Of a DNA stretch of 64,000 nucleotides, positions 21,620 through 34,746 are shown piece after piece. This DNA is from Pipra filicauda (lineage: Eukaryota; Chordata; Aves; Passeriformes; Pipridae). The notes under the pieces were generated by a model that had not been told where the DNA came from, did no database searches, and saw nothing but the letters and a program-made list of their open reading frames with translations. Location: contig NW_024104509.1 of assembly GCF_003945595.2 (NCBI RefSeq), forward strand, positions 1,364,001-1,428,000, given 5' to 3'. The position numbers and the translations under genes are program-made. Within the stretch, counting starts at the first letter, position 1. Each line of letters opens with the position of its first letter.

Positions 21620-22603
21620 GATGTTCAAAAGGGAAATCATTAATTCTTATTAAACTTGTTCAGAACCCTTGGTTTACAGTTTTATTAGTTCAACTTGTGG
21701 TAGTCTCAGCACTGTTAAACAGTAGGAAATATTGAATGATATTTTTAAACTACTCAGGGAAAAGATTTATTTTCCTTCAAAAAAACGTGTTTCTTATGAA
21801 CATAACATTTTCATATGATACAAAGGAAAAATAATTTATTTGGTAGATCCTTGTGGGAAATAAATACAGGCAAAAATGCTACCTAAAACGTATGTACCTA
21901 TTACCAACGTAATCCTTGAGGAAAGATACACTTAGATGTGTCTTTTAATGGAAACTTTGCTGCAGAGAGAGAACAATTTAACCAAACCAAACAATTTAAC
22001 CAAATCTGTCACTACCGCTAGCGACTGAACTCTTTAATGACAAATTTTTTGTTTCAGAGTGGTTATAGGGTTTAAAGCAAGTAAATCTTCTCAAAGGTCC
22101 CTTTGTAATGCAACTGTGTATAGATCCAAAAAAAATATAATCCTCTTTTTTTTTGGACCAGGTAAATTACAGAGAACAGGCTATGCCATACAACTAAATA
22201 GGATACCACAGCATCAAGTAAGAGTAGGTGGTGACACAGTGGTTTCAGCTACTCTTTCTTTGTATGAGTTCTGGCATCTTTTCATACCTTTGTCTTCCAG
22301 TATAGATTTACTGTGTCACTGGGATTATTTTCTTGTTCCTGCCTTTTCTATGCACTTTGACTCGAGGCTTGAGCTCCAGATGTTTTATTATTGTCATCTC
22401 AGATTTCTGGCACCTGCTTTCTACCCATAATTGTAAGGCTGTGTGTTTCTGGCCTCTTGGTTCCCTTTGTTTGGAGGCTAGATTGTCAGTTGCTTGACTG
22501 GGCTGGCTGTAGGCATGTGGTATGGGTGTGGCTGCATGGGGATCTGCGGTTTTGGAAGCTCTGTTTGTCAGCAGCCCTTGGCAGTCCTTGCTCTTTTCGG
22601 TAA
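21620..22603. other. Unassigned DNA with a 123-codon ORF
   Basis: AT-rich to about 22030. A 123-codon plus ORF (22059-22430) follows, with no recognised motif and uneven composition, overlapped by a 70-codon ORF in another frame. I see no splice sites or family match to support a gene. Confidence 0.4.
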
Positions 22604-22981
22604 TGTGCTAGGATCCCACAGGCATCATCAAAGATGAAACAAAAGAGCTTAGCTATTGGCCTAACTACCAAATCCTGCATGCATCCCAGGTCACACTGCT
22701 TTGCTTCCTCAGTCTTTCAGTGGGGACTAGAGGGCTGACTACCCATTTCTCCCTGGCTAAATGCTTTTCCTTTTTCTGTTTCTGTCATATTCCACTACCC
22801 CTAGATTTTCTGTGCAGTTACAGAGGTGAGTGTCGGGCACAACACGCCTGACACTGCAAAGTACTGCGGGGCCATGAACACTATAAAGCTACTGAGAGGT
22901 GGGATGACTGGCACTATGCTGTGCTTCTAATAAAACACAGTGATTGGAACATGCATCCAGGAGACCTCTGCCTCCTGTTCA
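22604..22981 (+). mobile_element. Possible solo LTR, low confidence
   Basis: The spacing is that of an LTR promoter/terminator: a TATA-like cactataaag at about 22879, about 45 bases later an AATAAA at 22929-22934, then a short U5-like tail with ggagacctctgcctcctg. If TG at 22604 and CA at 22980-22981 are the ends, the flanks are ggtaa (22599-22603) and ggtta (22982-22986), a four-of-five match. The family was not recognised, and the ends were chosen by eye. Confidence 0.35.
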
Positions 22982-24701
22982 GGTTACCAGAAGCATCAGA
23001 GGACACTTATATTGAAAAGCAGGAATTGTAGGAATAGTACAAAAGCAGGAATTCATTTTCCAAAAGAAGACACTAGTGTTTTAATTTACACTATAAAGGT
23101 AAAGAAAATTGGAGTGAAAAGAATTACTGTCATTTTCCCAAATATGTAAAATGAATGCAGTAAAGAAACCAAATCGATATAGCTGGCAATCATTAGCACT
23201 GGTAGGAATTAGGCTTGTTTTGACAAAATTATAATAATAATAAACGATGTCTTGCCTTAAATAGAAATCTTCTTCTACTTTTGAGGCTTGCTGGTTTTAC
23301 ACATACAGGAAGTTAGGCTTTGCTGGTTTGTTATTGAATCTGAAGTTTTTCATAGTGTGTTTCTAGGATTCAGGGAAAATTTTTTTCAGCAAGCATTTCC
23401 TCCTCTAAAATGTAATTTAATTAAATAAAAAGAAATGAAACATTTTTCTGGCAACATACTGGATGCTACAAAAATGAGATGAGAAGAATAAAAAATCGAT
23501 ATTTTTCTAACTTTCTTGAAAAAAGTAAAAATGTTAACATTTCAAAAATAATTTGATTTTGTAGCATATTAATAAACTGTCATTACCTACTACATTTACA
23601 TACTTGAATGCAAAGTGTTTGATGATTGAGATTCATGGTAAGTTCAGCGTTTTTGTTCTGGAGAGATGACTGAATTCTACCACCTCAGACTAAGGGACTG
23701 GTATGTGATAGGACCTGCTTTTGCTGTAGGGGAGACAAAGGCACCATTGGGGAAATGGAATGGATGGGAGTGTGTTTGACTTCTGGTAAATGACATCTCC
23801 AGCTGCTGTCCCACTAATAGCAGCAGTCAAGCTGGCTTTTTGTGTTTGGGAGAACCACAATGAGCAGCAGACCATACCTGTTGTACTCCATTTCTGTTAC
23901 CTGCAGCTTCAAGAAACAGATTTTATGCCCTTGCACTGACTAAATGACATTTTGTGATTTCACTTTCACAGCACCTAGCTAAAGAAAGAGTCAGGATAAT
24001 TGGATTGCTAACATCTCCACTTCAGAGAAATGTATAAATCCTTTTCTAGATAAATTCTAAACATTCTTCTAAAGAAGAATAGATATTTATAGAAGGGAGG
24101 TGGAAAGGACTATCCAGATATTTCACTATATATGAATTTATATGTAATATGCTGTTAGATCTCTTGGTTTTAGGGCCTGTTGGTTTTAGGATTCATCATT
24201 TAGAATTTATCATTGACATATCATTTTTATTGGTTAGTAGCCCCTGGGCAGAGTAAGAACAAACATTGGGTATTGATGACTCATTCTCTGAGTTCTTTCT
24301 TTTCTCCATATTGTTCACTTTTAGAATTACAAGGAATATAGTTATCTCAACTTGTTTCTGTTAATGGGTAGCAGAGTTTAATTCAACTTAGACCTGGAAA
24401 GTATTTTCTGGTTTAACCACTGTTGTCACCAGAGATGGCAGGCTGGAATTATCAATGACCACCTGAGAGCCACTATCCCAAGGTAGTCTAAAGTCAACAC
24501 ACTTGACATGAAAAAGGCAAAGAGCAGTTCGCAGAGAGTTTGACAATTGTAGGAGCCTAAAACAAGCACTTAGTGATGATTCAAGGCCACCTGAATTTGA
24601 TCAGTCTTCTTTTTTTTTTTTGTAGATAAGTTCCCAAAAGCTACTGGGATGAAAATTAAACCTTTTGCTTCTGATTGCCAAAACTGGGTTATTTGGTTGG
24701 A
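22982..24701. other. Unique AT-rich DNA, no gene seen
   Basis: No ORF above 70 codons with recognisable content, and no repeat family identified. Small A/T tracts occur near 24610. Confidence 0.55.
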
Positions 24702-24771
24702 GTTTTTTGTTTTTTTGTTTTTTGTTTTTTTTTTTTTTTGTTTGTTTGTTTGTTTGTTTGTTTTTTTTTTT
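24702..24771. repeat. T-rich low complexity with (TTTG)n microsatellite
   Basis: A 70-base T-rich tract whose centre is about six uninterrupted TTTG tetramers (24740-24761), bordered by T runs of 10 to 15. Likely to vary in length between individuals. The 66-codon ORF over it (24649-24849) is a poly-Phe artefact. Confidence 0.9.
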
Positions 24772-25344
24772 GCTTTGGTTTGGATTTTTTTATATTGTTC
24801 TTTTCTAAAAATAGGTACTTTTGTTATTTTGCCTACAGGTGCATTGTAAGTTAGGATTCCCCCTGTGATTTTTTTTTTTTTCTTAATCCAAACTAATAAG
24901 CAATTAATGTCAAGTATATTTAAATTTCAGTGTGATTCAATAAAAGGTAGTTGTGGAGGGTTCCTTTTCAACCCTATAGCAGAGGACATTATGAAACGTA
25001 GCAACATTCTGAATAAAGAACCAAGAAAGAAAACCCCATAAATAAAAAAAACCTGACTATCCTCCATTTAAATAACATCTTAATTCTGTAATATTTGCCT
25101 TTACTTTTGGAAGAAACAAAGAAAATGAACCATTCTCAGCTCCCATTGGGGAGGACCTACTGCAACACACAACTGGTATTGCTGCTTTCTACAGGTTCAT
25201 GGTATAACTCCAGAACCCTTACTATCAAAACTTTGTCCACGTAGCCTAGTGTAGGAAGGATTGTTGTAGCTGATACGGCTTTTTAAATTGCCATATCAAG
25301 AGTTTATCTTCAAAAGATGAGATTAACAGAGTTTATTAAGTCTT
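24772..25344. other. Unique AT-rich DNA, no gene seen
   Basis: A second T run lies at about 24870-24881. No gene or repeat recognised. Confidence 0.55.
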
Positions 25345-25797
25345 AAGTGTTGTTTATCATATTTATCAGTGACCTGGATGAAGGGATAGAATGTACCTTC
25401 AGCAAGTCCGCTGATGATACAAAACTGGGGGGAGTGGCTGATACACCTGAAGGCTGTGCTGCTTGATAGAGTGGAAAATTGGCTGAAGAGAAACCTAATG
25501 AGGTTCAACAAAGGCAAGTGTAGGGTCCTGCACCTGGGGAGGAATAACCCCAAGTACCAGTACAGGTTGGAGCTGACCTACTAGAAGGACCTGGGAGTCT
25601 TGGTGGGTGACAATTTGACCATGAGCCAGTGGTGTACCCTTGTGGCCAGGAGTCGCAGTGGGAAGAGTGTGGCCAGCAGATTGAGGGAGGGGATTCTCCT
25701 CCTCTTCTTGGCCCTAGTGAGGCCACACTGGGAGTGCTGTGTGCAGTTCTGGACTCCTCAGTAGAAGAAAGACAAGGAGCTGTTGGAGAGGGACCAA
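25345..25797 (+). mobile_element. CR1 LINE, 5' part of an interrupted copy
   Basis: Translation of the first part gives [13 protein letters not shown], then [13 protein letters not shown], which is reverse transcriptase motif C with Phe of the usual FADD replaced by Ser. Next come 'LMRFNKGKC' and the 'VLHLGRNN' block, then the 3' UTR block 'gaggccacactgggagtgctgtgtgcagttctgg' at 25718-25751. It breaks off after ggagagggacca at 25797. The matching 3' end resumes at about 26545. It is of a different subfamily from the 15.65-kb copy. Confidence 0.85.
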
Positions 25798-26544
25798 ATA
25801 TCAAAGTCAATAGTATGGGTTTTATTTAGTGCTAAATGTGAGGCAGAGAAAGAGAGAGAGAGAAAGAAATAGCAGAAAAGATTGGGGGGAAGAAAGAAAG
25901 TGTCAGAGAGAGATTAAAATAGAAATGTATTACCATTCCATGGAACCTTGTGGTGTCCCATTGGTCTGGTTCTTCTGGTCTTCTTGGTGGTGAAGGTCCT
26001 CCAAAACATACAGTCCAGTGGACTAATATACTTTTGGAAGATGGCAGGCACCTCCCCTGGGAATGGGGGGGGAAGAATTGCACTCTCTTGTGACAGACTC
26101 TGGATTTGTTACCTCACTTGGATCATGTGCAGTCCTCTGGTGGTGGAAGGCCTCAGGAATGAGTTGCGGGGATGCTTTGGGCACTTTGATGGTTTATGAC
26201 CCCTTCTCAGCTGCCTCTCACATGAATGTCCTGTGTGTACGTAGCCTTCCTGGAGAGCATGCATGTATGTGTGTGTGTGTGTTTGTGTTACTCCTTTGGT
26301 TTGGTGTGGAGAGATTTCACCATTACACACCCAAACCCCTTCTTCTCTACTACCCTCTGGGCCTTGTTCACTTCTCCTCAGACCTGAGATGATTAGACAA
26401 TACTCTTACCTCAAGTCCCCTTTCACAATCTAAATTCCAGTCAGGCTTCGGTGGTTGCAGTCAGTCTTAGGTGGTAGTAGTTTGACAAAAAATCTTGGTG
26501 TGATTTTGACAATATTTAAGACATTAGCGATATTTCAGTCCATC
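25798..26544. other. Foreign insert splitting a CR1, unclassified
   Basis: About 750 bp with no CR1 similarity that I can see, lying between two pieces of one CR1. On the minus strand an AATAAA lies at about 25823-25828, near the left edge. A purine-rich tract of aaagagagagagag type follows at 25840-25915, and a (TG)n run is at 26269-26282. These fit a minus-strand LTR with its 3' end at the left, but no TG...CA ends with a target-site duplication could be fixed. ORFs of 73 to 109 codons on both strands lack motifs. Another repeat class, or CR1 sequence too diverged to recognise at the edges, is possible. Confidence 0.45.
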
Positions 26545-26710
26545 GCAAACAGGCTGCCCAGAGAAGTTGTGGAGTTTCCCTCTCTGGAGGCATCCATAAC
26601 CTACCTGGATAAGTTCATATGTAACCTGCCCTAGATGACTGCCTTGGCAAGGGGGGTTGGACTAGATGATCTCCGGAGGCCCCTTCCAACCCTAACAAAT
26701 CTATGATTCT
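26545..26710 (+). mobile_element. CR1 LINE, 3' end of the interrupted copy
   Basis: Starts with aaacaggctgcccagagaag and runs through 'gtggagtttccctctctggagg', 'gttggactagatgatctccg' and 'gccccttccaaccctaac' to the terminal 'ctatgattct'. These are the closing blocks of CR1, in the same strand and order as the piece ending at 25797. The two are parts of one insertion. Confidence 0.9.
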
Positions 26711-28362
26711 GTAAAGTGTGCAACTGAAGGAGACTTAAAAATTTGTAATGAAATCTAAGAAACATTGTTGCCATTTCTGCAGCAAATCATATGAAATATG
26801 AAGTGAAAGGAGAGAAATTCCAAGTAAAATACTTCCTGGTCTACAACAGTTTCTTTTTTTTTTTTTTTTACTGGCAGAAGTGGCTTGGGAATATATATTA
26901 CAATTGCTTCTTACAGCTTAGCATATGTTTTCAGCACATTAAAAAATATAGAGGAACAGAACAGGCATTATATTTGGAGGCAAATGTGGAAGAGATCATT
27001 AGGAAGGATTATTAGGAGGTAAATATAGTGCTGTTTTTTTCCCCAAAGGTTTGTTATCTATTTAGACCTGTACAGAATGAATTACAGATTATATATGTGT
27101 AGGTACATCCTTCATATAAAATTATGAATATCAACCAACTGCTCTTCATCACAAATGGTTTCGTTCTTCCCAGGAGCCCTTCAAGGACAGTTAAAAGAGG
27201 TTCACAGTCTATTCTGTGGGATCAAAGAGGATGTTCTTTTTCCAGATGACGAGTAAGATAGGGAGCATGCTTCTACTTCCATCCAAATCAATGCTAAATC
27301 TAAGTATCAACATGCAGAAACCAGGCTTGTAATCACATGGAACATCCTTGGCAACTGAGGAAGGAAGCCCATCTCGTGACTTCTACTCCTGTGCTTAAAC
27401 TACAACCCATGTTTTTACCTCAGATTTTTGTTCCTTCACTTGCACAGCAAGTTACACAAAAGCTTCACTAGATCCATGACAAAATTTAAACTGTTCTGCT
27501 TTTGTTTATTTATTTAGCTGGTGGAATGGAACAAGATGATGACAAATAATCAAACAAGTCTAGATCTGTGAAAAGGTAAAACTCCAAAAGTTCAGGCTGT
27601 CCTACAGAGAGGTTGTTGAATGTTTGTAGCTAGACAAATTTATCGTGTCTGAGAGGACATTGATATGCTGAACTTGGCAGGCTGGGAAATTTTAATGCAT
27701 TTGATCAAATACATTTATCAAAATGTATTCCAAAAGAATATGTAAGGGAGGAATCACAGCTCCTGCAGCTTTAAGAGCTTTCTGGAGTGCCTGATGAAAG
27801 GTCTTCCTATTTATTCATGTCTTCTTTTCTTTTCCCCCTACTTTGAGGGTGAATTTTGAGTTAATTCTTCATTTTTGAAAAATCGTTTTTTCCTGTCTTG
27901 CGGTAACTGATTCAAAGACTTTCATCACCAGACACCTTCTGTTGCCAATGCACCTTCACTGAATGAAAACTCAGTTTCATGAAGAAGCTGTGTTTTTTCT
28001 CAATTATTTGGAGTCATGCTCTGTGCTCTACATGTTGCAGAAAATATGACTTGTCTTTTCCCTAAGCTAAATCAATGATAACAATTCCTCCAACAGTTCC
28101 CTCGTTAAATTAAAATAAAATCTATATTGGCTTGTTTAAGGTAGAGTTGACTAGGTCAAATGCTAGTTGAAACTCAATACTCCCTAATTCATAGTGCTGC
28201 TCAAAAAGGTAACCCAGCTTTTCTGTGTAAAATCTGGAACTTGCTTACAGTTGTTTTATAATAACCTAATTTTATTACATTCTTTGAAGTCACTGAAGTT
28301 TTACTAGAAATGTTGAAAGCAAACTGAGCATTGAATTTAAATTAACTTGAGTCCCTTTTTAC
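26711..28362. other. Unique AT-rich DNA, no gene seen
   Basis: Contains a 17-base poly-T at 26853-26869. No coding or repeat signal was recognised. ORFs are short. Confidence 0.55.
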
Positions 28363-28545
28363 AAGGAGTCACATGAAAAAGATGAGAGGTAATGGATACA
28401 AATTACTCCTGGGGGAATTCTGATTGGATACAAAAAGAAAATTTTCCACAATCAGAACAATCAACTATTTGAATTATCTCCCAAGGGAAGTGGTGGATTC
28501 CCCAACAATGGATACTTTTTTGGATCAATCAGATTCCAGATATTG
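28363..28545 (+). mobile_element. Old CR1 LINE fragment
   Basis: The segment carries blocks of an old CR1 subfamily: 'ggagtcacatgaaaaagatg', 'gaggtaatggatacaaatta', 'ctcctgggggaattctgattgg', then 'tctcccaagggaagtggtgg' and 'attccccaaca'. It is short, AT-shifted and without the terminal repeat, so it is old. The family call rests on memory of the CR1 3' UTR layout and on the resemblance to the 'cagagaggtggtggatgccc' zone of the other copies. Confidence 0.65.
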
Positions 28546-31500
28546 CCTTGAATCTCTCTTTTAGAAAGCATATAACAGTTCAGGGCAATTAAAGGTGACA
28601 AAGTTCAGTTGAACAACACCCATATATGCAATTTATTTGATTTAACTTGAATTAGGAACTTTCTGTGTGATATGATATCATACATGAGTGAAGGATGGAG
28701 CAACTGACTGAAATATTGACTAGCTTCACTCTTCTCAGTGACACAACTTTTGGATTTTACAAACTCAGATACTGTACAGTGTCACTATGACATCTGCAGT
28801 ACTGTTCCATATTAAAAGCAGAAACAAAAGGTGCTACTCCTTCCTCTCTTCTGAGTTTATCAAAAAGCTTAGTCAGTTTAAAAAGTGAGTAAAGAATTTA
28901 AGAAGTGAGTGTGAAAGTGAAAAAGGATTTACATCCAACAGAAAGCACATCCAGAGCTGAGCTGACAGCAGCTATGAAATTTTGATCCCATTACCATGTG
29001 ATGTTCCAGTGTGTATTTCAAGTTATATTCTAGGTTCCCATTGGTGGTGAGGACAAAACTCTGGAACAACTCTCTCTTGTCAGGTACTGGTACCCCATTT
29101 GAAAGTAGTCCAGGTAGAAAGTTGAAATAATCAAGTGAGAAGGTCACAAAAAAAATAGAATATTATGGGCAGGCAGTATTAACAAGGCTAACATCATATC
29201 TTTTGACAAGTTACTGTGTAATTTTAGCCAAAAAGTTTAATGAGATTAAGGAGTGGGAGATTTCTTTCAAAAGTGTCACCGTTTCTTGTTAACATTTTCA
29301 AAATCAAAGGTTTTGACTTTCTATTTTAAAATGGATTTTTGTTTTATCTAATTAAAAAAAGGGGGAAAGCATCTACATGCTTAGAAAAAAACCACAAAAA
29401 AACAAATTAAACAACCCGGAGTCCAAAAATGAGCCAATGTTCAATTATTAGTAACTGTAACTTCGATAAGTAGAGAAAACTGGGGGTATTGCTGATACTG
29501 TGTTTCTCTAGTAGAGCAAAAACTACAGACTATCAGCTAATAGCTACTGAAAAGATTTGATGACATTTTATAGAAATTCTTACTTAAGTAATTAGAATAA
29601 GTGAAAATTGCTAATATCACACTTTTTCAAATGGTTCATACATGATAAACTGACTTATGAAGCTTATATTTTTTAAAAACAAGACTTGATCTTATGCTTA
29701 GCATGATGTTTTATCCCTCTGTAAAGTGAGTACACAAACACTGAGGCTAACCTATTAGTGACTCAAGTTCAAGTAAGGTAAGTCTGAACACTTTTACCTT
29801 GTCATGAACTTGAGTGTTTCATATTTTAATTGACAAAATTCACATTGTTGAGCTTTTCATTTAGACTTTGATAAAATCTGCTCAGAATGGCAGATGGCAG
29901 GCTGTTATTTTTAATTCACAAGCAATGTTAAATATATGCCATATGTTATAGAACTTTTCAGGCACAGCCTTTTGAATGCTATCACAATAAACTTACAAAA
30001 CTACATAAACAGGAACTCTGATAGAGAACAGAACCATTGCAGGTTACATTTTTGAAAAAGGAAGTAAAAATGACCATACTTTCTTCTTGCTAAAATATAA
30101 TTATTCAAATCACTGAACAATCACTGAAACATCAAAACTGGTGTAGAACAGAAATATTTAAGGAATTCTGTTATCTGCTGTTCAGCATCTAGAAAAGAAT
30201 CTCTGCATGCACTACATGTGCTAACATAGATATTTCCTTGTACAGAAAAAACTTGCAATGTTTTACACTAATGTATGTAGTAATGCGTAGGTTAGAAATA
30301 GTAATGAAACTAATAGGCTGAAACAAAAATGTTTTTTAGTGGACTTTAAGGTCACAGATGTTGTCCAAAAAGACATTCAAGTTACAACTTCCCTAGAATA
30401 GGACCTGTGAAAGCTGTAGCAGCAACTGTAAAGCAACTGTGAAACATTACTTTCTTTTCCAAGAAAATATAGCTAATGGTTATATGGAAGCCCACAGTAT
30501 ACCGTACCAAAGAAGAGCATACTGGGTTTCAGTAATGAGTGGGAGACTCATCTGTGAAAAAACTGCATACAACATGGTCCTGAATTGCAGGTAGGGTTCT
30601 GGTCTGTGAATTTTCAGGAGCAGCTCAAAGAGACAGATAAGGCAGGGTGTATAACAAGGGCCTTTTGAATTCAACGTGATACAGACTGAGATGTCTCCCA
30701 GGGAGGGGAATAACAACCCTGCAGGACAAAGCTGGGGAGAATGGTATCTTAGAAATGTTTCTGCGTGTGAACAGGGGATACAACTTCACAATTCTAGTGA
30801 CTACTTGTGCCTGAAGCCCTCCCTGAAGACTCCAACAACCAGCATTGAAGAAGGAGCACATTCAACAGTTTCTGTGTACCCATTATCGACTGGCCTAGTA
30901 TGGTGAATGTGTCAACTGGACTGTCACCAGCAAGCATTGTTTGTTAGGTCTTCTGGTTTGCATGGGCAGGTTGCTGGCATCCTGGATTTATTCAGCTGCT
31001 GAACACTGCCTGGAGCCACTGGAAATGAAGCCTTAAAGTGATGGTATAAATGTATGTGCAGAATACCAAGAATATTTCTATATAGTGTAGAGATGGATGA
31101 ATTATTCATAATGAATTATTCATAACACAAATTTTGACATTTTTCCTGAATAAATTTCCATTTTTTTAATTATTCACAATATGATCAAATAATTGCTAAA
31201 CTTTTTATTACCAATCATCAGAATACTTCCATAGGTTCTTGGTTCCTTTTTTCATTATTCATCTTATCATATTCAGTGATGTCTGATTAATCCAACCACT
31301 TTTGGAATTTTTTAATATCTTAGGCTGCTGAAAACAGTAAACTAATGAGATCCAGCACTGTTGCAAAGGCTGTTGAGAAAGGGGATAACACTTCTTTTTT
31401 AAAAAATTTCTTTTTTGCAAACAGTGTTTTACAAAACTAAATAGATTCATAGAGGTAAATTTGGTTATAGTGGATAGGTTTCTAGAACTTGCAGTAATAT

Positions 31501-33821
31501 TATGTTTGGGCAGTTTCAGTATTGTCATTGAGATGACTACCAAATGCTATGTTACAATGGTTCCCAAAGTACTCATTGACATTCATGTTTGTTAAATGGA
31601 ATTGATCTGAATCAAATTTTCAGGTAAATCTGGGACTAGTTAATTTGGTTCAGTGAAGAGATATGACTGCATAAGCTAAATAAGAAAGAAATTAATTCAG
31701 AATCAGGACCTGTGTCTTTAGTGATGTTCAGCTATTAACTGAAGGGAACAAGGACAGGTGCAGAGCTATACAGTGTTTAGAGTCTAGAAATTGGGAATAG
31801 AGCTCTACAGAAGAAATCTACATCTTTCTATCAGCCCTCTGCTAAGTATGCACCTTAGGAGCAACACTGCTGCTGAAACACCAAAGCTTTTGAGACTTAC
31901 CAGTAAACAAAACCAAAAAGGATAAATATGTCACCACAGAGAACTCCAGTCAATGAACTTGAGATCTTGTGGCAACTTTAGACTCTGTCTGCTAAAAGCA
32001 CCAGTCACATATGAACTCCCTTGGATGCTCTGGGCTAATTCCTATGCTTGCAAGTTAAGTGGTCAGGTAAATAAAAATAAGAATTAAAAAAAAAAATACA
32101 ACCTTTCGTTGCCCAGTTTCCATGGAAATGAAAGTGGAAAGACTGCTGGCAGTCAGTAGCTGAGTGTGAGAACTCTCGCTTGCAGATATCAGTTCCTGAC
32201 TGTTCACTGAAAACTGCAAGTGTTAGTTTAAAAAATCAGCTGCAAAAATGTCTTCAAAATTCTGTGGATCTTGAAAAAAAAAGTTGCTAAACTAGTTTTA
32301 AAATGGGAGAGTTTAAAATGTAAAAGTCTTTACATTTCCATCCACCTGGCTGCTGAGACACATTCCTTTTATAAGCTACAGAAATGGTGACTGCATTTTC
32401 AATCACTCTTTTCCGGATTTCTTCTGGATATTCCTCTGGATTTCCCTCTGGTTCCACAGTTTAAGTACTTTGCAGAGTATGCTGAAAGGCTTACCTATTT
32501 AGAGAGGGCACATGATTGCTTGTTTGTTTGGTAAACTACTTGTGGATTCTGTTTAGATTTGGATTGCTAAGATTTACATTAATTTAAACAAAAGAGGGAA
32601 AATTAATGGATCTAATTTTAAGTTAAGAAGTGATTGTTTGCATAGAATATGTTTCAAATAAAGATTACTAACATTTGAAATAAAGACTGAGAAACTTTCT
32701 CAACATCTTGCTAGAGTCACACAGTTTGGACCCAAGTTTACAGTTGTTAAAGTAAACTGCTTAATATAATAAAGATTTTTCCTTCATACTAAAACCAAAA
32801 AAGACTGGAATTATATGTCAATTATAACCAATCTATACAACCTACAAAACTCTCATGAATGCTTTTATTCCACTGTGTGTCTTAATAGGCACTTTAAGGT
32901 TCTTAAATACTACACAGAGGAGTAATGAGTGCGAAGCTTTTTCCCTAAGACCACAATTTTAATGACAGACAGGATTTTTTTTAATGCTATACAGTGATTA
33001 TCATAGTAATGCATAATTTTCTCTGGATTGACTGTCTACTAGTGGTCTAATTGAGGAAGCAACTAACTGATTCGCAAACAGCATCATTAGGAGCTGAGGC
33101 AAATAAGCAACTGATCTTGCTTGTTCAGTCTTGAGACTCTGTTTTGCTTTTTTCCTTACTCATTAATTCAGTTTTCATGGGTGCTGCAGCAGGTGGAGTA
33201 TTTTATCTTCTCATTCATTAATCACTTGTGGGTTACTGAGGAAATTCTATTAATACCTGGTCAGGAAATAGAGACAGTGTAATCCATAGCAGCTAGCAAT
33301 AGTACAGCAAGCTGCAGTACCATCAGGCTGTAATGTAACCAAGACCTTGGAAATTTACTCTAAATATTGTGAGGCATCTGTGACGCAAGCAGTATTACTT
33401 ATGCAATGAACAAGATTACCACTTGAACCATATGAACATAACAGAAGACAATACTGCAGTAAACTTTCTGGCTGAAAGGTAACTAGTGTTGCAAAGTTTA
33501 ACACACACAATCTTCCAGTCTCCCCTTCCCGGTCTGTCACAGAGCAGCTATTGTTTCAACTACCTGAACTGATGCAGTATACAATTATAAAGTTTTTTCT
33601 CTCATTTTGGGTTATAAAAAGAGAAATAGAAGACACTTTTCTGTAAGCTTTTCTTTTACGCCCCTTTTAAGCTATATTGACTTCAAGCTACTAAGATTAA
33701 TAAATAATTAACCAGTAAAGGAATGTAGCTAAATAATTTTATGTTTATTTGATTGTAGGCTTATGTATCCAGAAGCACTAGAAATGAAAATAAAACCACT
33801 GCAGCAGAGGAGAGAAGCTTT
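28546..33821. other. Long unique AT-rich stretch, no gene seen
   Basis: Over 5 kb without a recognised repeat. ORFs reach 94 codons (minus, 31259-31543) without motifs. The 72-codon minus ORF at 28929-29147 and the overlapping ORFs at 30480-30906 lie in less AT-rich patches, but have no splice context or family match that I can support. A small direct repeat, gaattattcataa, occurs twice near 31098-31122. Confidence 0.5.
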
Positions 33822-34746
33822 GCTAACGGGGTTCCGCAAGGCTCCATCATCGGCCCAGTTCTCTTCAACATCTTCATTAACGGCTTGCATGCAGGACTCG
33901 AAGGAATACTAAGTAATTTTGCAGAGGACACTAAATTGGGAGGAGCTGTCAACTCCTTCGAGGGCAGAGAGGCCCTGTAGAGAGACCTTGACAAATTAGA
34001 GAGATAGCCAATCACCAACCATATGAATTTTATAAAGGTGCCTAATTCTGCACCTGGGACAGGGCAACCCTGGTTGTGTGTATAGATAGGGAATGAGAGG
34101 TTGGAGAGCAGCCCCACAGAAAGGGAGCTGGCATTCCTGGTTGATGGTCAGTTAAATATGAGTCAGCAGTGCCCTGGCAGCCAGGAGGGCCAGCCGTGTC
34201 CTGGGGAGAATCAGGCAAAGCATCACCAGCCTGGTCGAGGGAGGGGATTGTCCGACTCTGCTCTGCACTGATGTGGCACAACAATATAGAAAAGATATTA
34301 AGTTATTAGAGAATGTCCAAAGGAAGACAACAAAGATGGTGAAAGGTCTGGAGGGGAAGCCTTATGAGAAGCAGCCTGGAGAAGAGGAGACTGAGGGGAC
34401 ACCTCCTTGTGATCTCCAACATCCTCTTGAGGGGAAGCAGAGGGGCAGGTACCAATCTCTTTTTCATGAAAAGTGACAGCAAACAGCAGGAAGCTGAGCT
34501 GGGGAAGGTTTAGGTTGGATATCAGGAAAAGGCTTTTCACCCAGAGGATAGTTGGGCGCTGGAACAGTCTCCCCAGGGAAGTGGTCACAGAATGAAGCCT
34601 GACAGAGTTCCAGAAGCATGTGGACAATGCTCTCAGATACCTGGTGGGATTCTTGGTGTGTCCTGCAGAGGGCCAAGAGTTAGACTCGATGATCCGTGTG
34701 GGTCCCTAACTCAGCATGTTTTGTCATTGTGTGATTCTATGATTTT
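33822..34746 (+). mobile_element. CR1 LINE 3' portion with RT remnant
   Basis: Begins in reverse transcriptase motif B with 'NGVPQGSIIGPVLFNIFINGL' and continues to motif C as 'NFAEDTKLGGAV', where the usual FADD reads FAED, so one catalytic Asp is Glu. The 3' UTR blocks follow in order to the end at 'tgtgattctatgatt'. Unlike the 15.65-kb copy it retains the long 3' UTR segment (tgagctggggaaggtttagg to gttagactcgatgatcc). 5' truncation near motif B is typical. The 15.65-kb copy has the same block order, so they are the same or close subfamilies. Confidence 0.92.

Noticed and set aside
24649..24849. 66-codon ORF rich in Phe
   Set aside because: It is read from the T-rich (TTTG)n microsatellite.
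32117..32128. 12-bp palindrome tttccatggaaa
   Set aside because: Palindromes of this length are expected many times in 64 kb.
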